This document shows, piece after piece, positions 23,182 through 25,110 of a stretch of 25,110 nucleotides of DNA. Below the pieces are notes generated by a model that searched no databases, was not told where the DNA came from, and saw only the letters and a list, made by a program, of their open reading frames with translations. The position numbers and the translations under genes were made by a program. The stretch covers positions 1-25,110 of the forward strand of contig JBJORA010000001.1 of NCBI GenBank assembly GCA_046049675.1, read 5' to 3'. The stretch's first letter is position 1. Each line of letters starts with the position of its first letter. Source of the DNA: CAIXQW01 sp046049675 (lineage in GTDB: Bacteria > Bacteroidota > Bacteroidia > Chitinophagales > Chitinophagaceae).

Positions 23182-23790
23182 TTACTTCGCTAAATACGTT
23201 ATCAATACCTGAATTAGGCCAATAATAAATCCTAATACGCCACCAATAATCTCTACAAAGCGGAACTCAGTGCTTAAGATTTCGTTGAGTAGCTGCTCAA
23301 GTTTATCGCTACTAAACTGACTTACTTTGGCTTGAACAATCTTTTCTACATCTAGCTCGTCGCCTAGGCTAGCACCCAAATTGCCAATAATGCCTGGTAA
23401 TTGCTTTACAAACTCTTGTTTGATGCTGTTTTTGAGGGAACCTAGCGTATCCTCACTGATAAACATGCTTAGCAGCGGCATTTGCTCCTTAAGCTTGGTT
23501 TTGAGGTAGTTGTCTAGCAGCGTATCTAAATGGGCCTCAGCTTTGGCCATAACGCTTGGTTTTGTTAGGCTGGCCTGAAAATCATTGAAATTGATAAGCT
23601 CTTTGCTAACTAAAGCACCAAGCTTGGCAGCAAATACGGCTTGCCGTTTTGGAAAAATACCTTGAAAAGTAATGCCTAAAATGCGCTTAGGTTCACGCGG
23701 ATGGAACAGCATTTTGATGGCTATCCAATTTGTAAACCAACCAATAAAGGCTGAAATTACGGGTAGCAGCCAAAGCCAAATGCTCATCAA
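23182..23790 (-). CDS. DUF445 family membrane protein
   Basis: A 202-residue protein of the DUF445 family. The start (IWLWLLPVISAFIGWFTNWI, then AIKMLFHPREPKRI) is the family signature: a transmembrane helix followed by a conserved NWIAIKMLFHP stretch. The middle is helical and soluble, and the last ~20 residues (GGVLGFIIGLIQVLITYLAK) form a second membrane helix. The short length fits the Bacteroidota-type single-unit form. Function is unknown. It begins 18 nt after the stop of the cyanophycinase-like gene, so the two are cotranscribed. Confidence 0.9.
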   Translation of the reverse strand: MMSIWLWLLPVISAFIGWFTNWIAIKMLFHPREPKRILGITFQGIFPKRQAVFAAKLGALVSKELINFNDFQASLTKPSVMAKAEAHLDTLLDNYLKTKLKEQMPLLSMFISEDTLGSLKNSIKQEFVKQLPGIIGNLGASLGDELDVEKIVQAKVSQFSSDKLEQLLNEILSTEFRFVEIIGGVLGFIIGLIQVLITYLAK

Positions 23791-23808
23791 TAATAAGTTT
23801 AGTAAAAT

Positions 23809-24699
23809 TTACTTATTTAGTTCATATTCAACTACTTCTGGCTTGCTATTTGGTACAAATTTACGCTCTTTTAAGAAGTATAAATTGCCTTTTGCTAGCA
23901 TATGAACGCGTAGGTTTTCGTAGCTAACTGGGTTCTCGTCTGGGATATCAGCGATGTTGCTGTAGCCCATATCGTGCCCGTCAATGATGATAACCATGCC
24001 GCTTCCAATGGCTTCCATTTTGTTGCCATCGCGTATTAATAGGCCAGTATCTTCGCCAAGGCCAATACCAATACAACCTGGGTTGCAGGCTACGGCTTGC
24101 GCAAGGCGGCCAAAACGGCCTCGTTTGTCGAAATGTGAATCAAAAATGACGTCCTGCATCAAGGCGATGCCAGTTGTAACCTTTACAGCGCCTTTAAGAT
24201 GGGCATTTGCGGCGTTTCCTTCGTATATCATGGTATTGCTCATAGCCATGGCGCCAGCACTTGTGCCAGCAATCACAAAGCCGCTTTCTTGCATGTAGCG
24301 CTCTTTAGCGATTTTTAAGAACTCGGTACCGCCAAAGGTTGCAGTAAGGCGCAATTGGTTACCGCCGCTAAACATAAGGGCATCGCAGGCTTTGAGACGC
24401 TCCACAAATTCGGGCTTTTGGGCATCCTCGCGGTTGCGAATATGCATGACGTCTACATTTGGGCACTCAAGCTTGGCAAAGGCACTAAGGTAGTTTTCGC
24501 CAACTTCAATCGGAATTTGGCTAGCAGTAGTAATAACCTCAATGCGAGAGTTTTTTGTATGCTTTGTTTCGGCTACAATGCGTTTAAGTATACCCAGTTC
24601 AAAGAAATTGAGGTTGTTTCGTTGTATAAATCCTTCCTCTAAATCTGTACCTTTATCTTCGGCGCCACCAATGGGCATCAATTTTCCTTTTGGAATCAT
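23809..24699 (-). CDS. cphB: Cyanophycinase-like serine peptidase (family S51)
   Basis: A 296-residue protein related to cyanophycinase, which releases beta-Asp-Arg dipeptides from the storage polymer cyanophycin. The nucleophile S147 lies in AGTSAGAMAMS; the motif DSHFDKRGRFGRL matches the family's D(Q/S)HFxxRGRxGRL, and MPIGGAED opens the fold. No signal peptide is visible, so it should be cytoplasmic. The ATG at 24699 is preferred to the in-frame TTG at 24717, because a -7 box lies 15 nt upstream of it. Length is close to known CphB. No cyanophycin synthetase gene is in the window; other isoaspartyl dipeptide or peptide substrates are possible. Confidence 0.92.
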   Translation of the reverse strand: MIPKGKLMPIGGAEDKGTDLEEGFIQRNNLNFFELGILKRIVAETKHTKNSRIEVITTASQIPIEVGENYLSAFAKLECPNVDVMHIRNREDAQKPEFVERLKACDALMFSGGNQLRLTATFGGTEFLKIAKERYMQESGFVIAGTSAGAMAMSNTMIYEGNAANAHLKGAVKVTTGIALMQDVIFDSHFDKRGRFGRLAQAVACNPGCIGIGLGEDTGLLIRDGNKMEAIGSGMVIIIDGHDMGYSNIADIPDENPVSYENLRVHMLAKGNLYFLKERKFVPNSKPEVVEYELNK

Positions 24700-24714
24700 C
24701 GCAAAAATCTGCGG

Positions 24715-24722
24715 CAAAAGTA
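24715..24722 (-). promoter_or_regulatory. -7 box TACTTTTG for the cyanophycinase-DUF445 operon
   Basis: On the minus strand TACTTTTG is an exact TAnnTTTG match that ends 15 nt before the ATG at 24699. It overlaps the longer TTG-initiated frame, which argues for the shorter protein. No -33 TTTG is seen at 19-21 nt. Confidence 0.55.
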
Positions 24723-25110
24723 ACCCACAAATCCTTAATGGCTTGGCAAGGTTTTACACTTTTACCCATTGATAACGTGGCGGCTGTGTGGAAAATGATG
24801 AGCTTGTTTACGGATAGATTTATGGGCCAAGATTGTAGATGAAAATCGCACAGGAAATATTCTTGTGCAACAAATGCTACGAAGGATGAATATGCAGCAA
24901 AGTGGCAAGTCTTATTAATGTGGCTAGAAGTATATAGAGCATAGTAAAATCAATACTTTAGCTAGATTCGTGCTTTGTATTGTTTGCCCATAATTATTAT
25001 TATGTTAAATAAAAGAAAACTGCTTCCCGCCTCTATAATCTGCATAAGCTAATCATAATAAACTCTTTAGAATTGCATCACTGTATGGTCGGAGGCAGAA
25101 TTATGTGTGC
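24723..25110. other. Non-coding region at the right edge
   Basis: About 390 bases without a supported gene on either strand and no recognisable tRNA. The only structure noted is a 9-bp inverted repeat GCACAGGAA/TTCTTGTGC (24848-24868, ATA loop, one G-T pair) with no T-tract after it. It may hold the upstream control region of the cyanophycinase operon and of a gene beyond the window. Confidence 0.6.

Overview
The window looks like a chromosomal segment of a Bacteroidota bacterium, probably close to the Chitinophagales. The signs are a type IX secretion (T9SS) C-terminal sorting domain on a giant surface protein, several -7 boxes matching TAnnTTTG, A/T-rich start regions with almost no Shine-Dalgarno sequences, Bacteroidota-style lipoprotein signals, and moderate-to-low GC. 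Family assignments come from reading motifs; no database search was run.

Layout. Positions 1-747 are a long non-coding leader with operator-like palindromes, hairpins and one candidate promoter. Positions 748-11283 encode one secreted protein of 3512 residues: a signal peptide, one SdrD_B-like domain, a cysteine-containing N-terminal module, 21 further SdrD_B-type domains arranged in blocks, an FN3-like segment and a T9SS sorting domain. The gene ends in a strong intrinsic terminator (11308-11337). A group II intron of IIC type (about 11338-13319) starts directly after the terminator T-tract. Its reverse transcriptase/maturase gene is interrupted by one in-frame TGA, while domains V and VI look intact.

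Positions 13401-24699 hold ordinary chromosomal genes: a small protein of unknown function plus a DinB-like protein; rlmH (minus) divergent from a YdjM/YfhP-type membrane hydrolase; a DUF349 protein followed by a lipoprotein (minus); a thiolase (plus); a lipoprotein alpha/beta hydrolase followed by a DUF4386 membrane protein (plus); holA, the DNA polymerase III delta subunit (plus); and a cyanophycinase-like peptidase followed by a DUF445 membrane protein (minus). The last ~390 bases carry no convincing gene.

The points most worth following up are the block-structured, locally homogenised repeat array of the giant adhesin; the intron placed exactly at a terminator with a nonsense codon in its maturase; and a recurrent promoter geometry in which the -7 box lies 4-15 nt before the start codon, implying leaderless or very short-leader mRNAs. 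I see no CRISPR array, tRNA, rRNA, phage module or recognisable defence operon.
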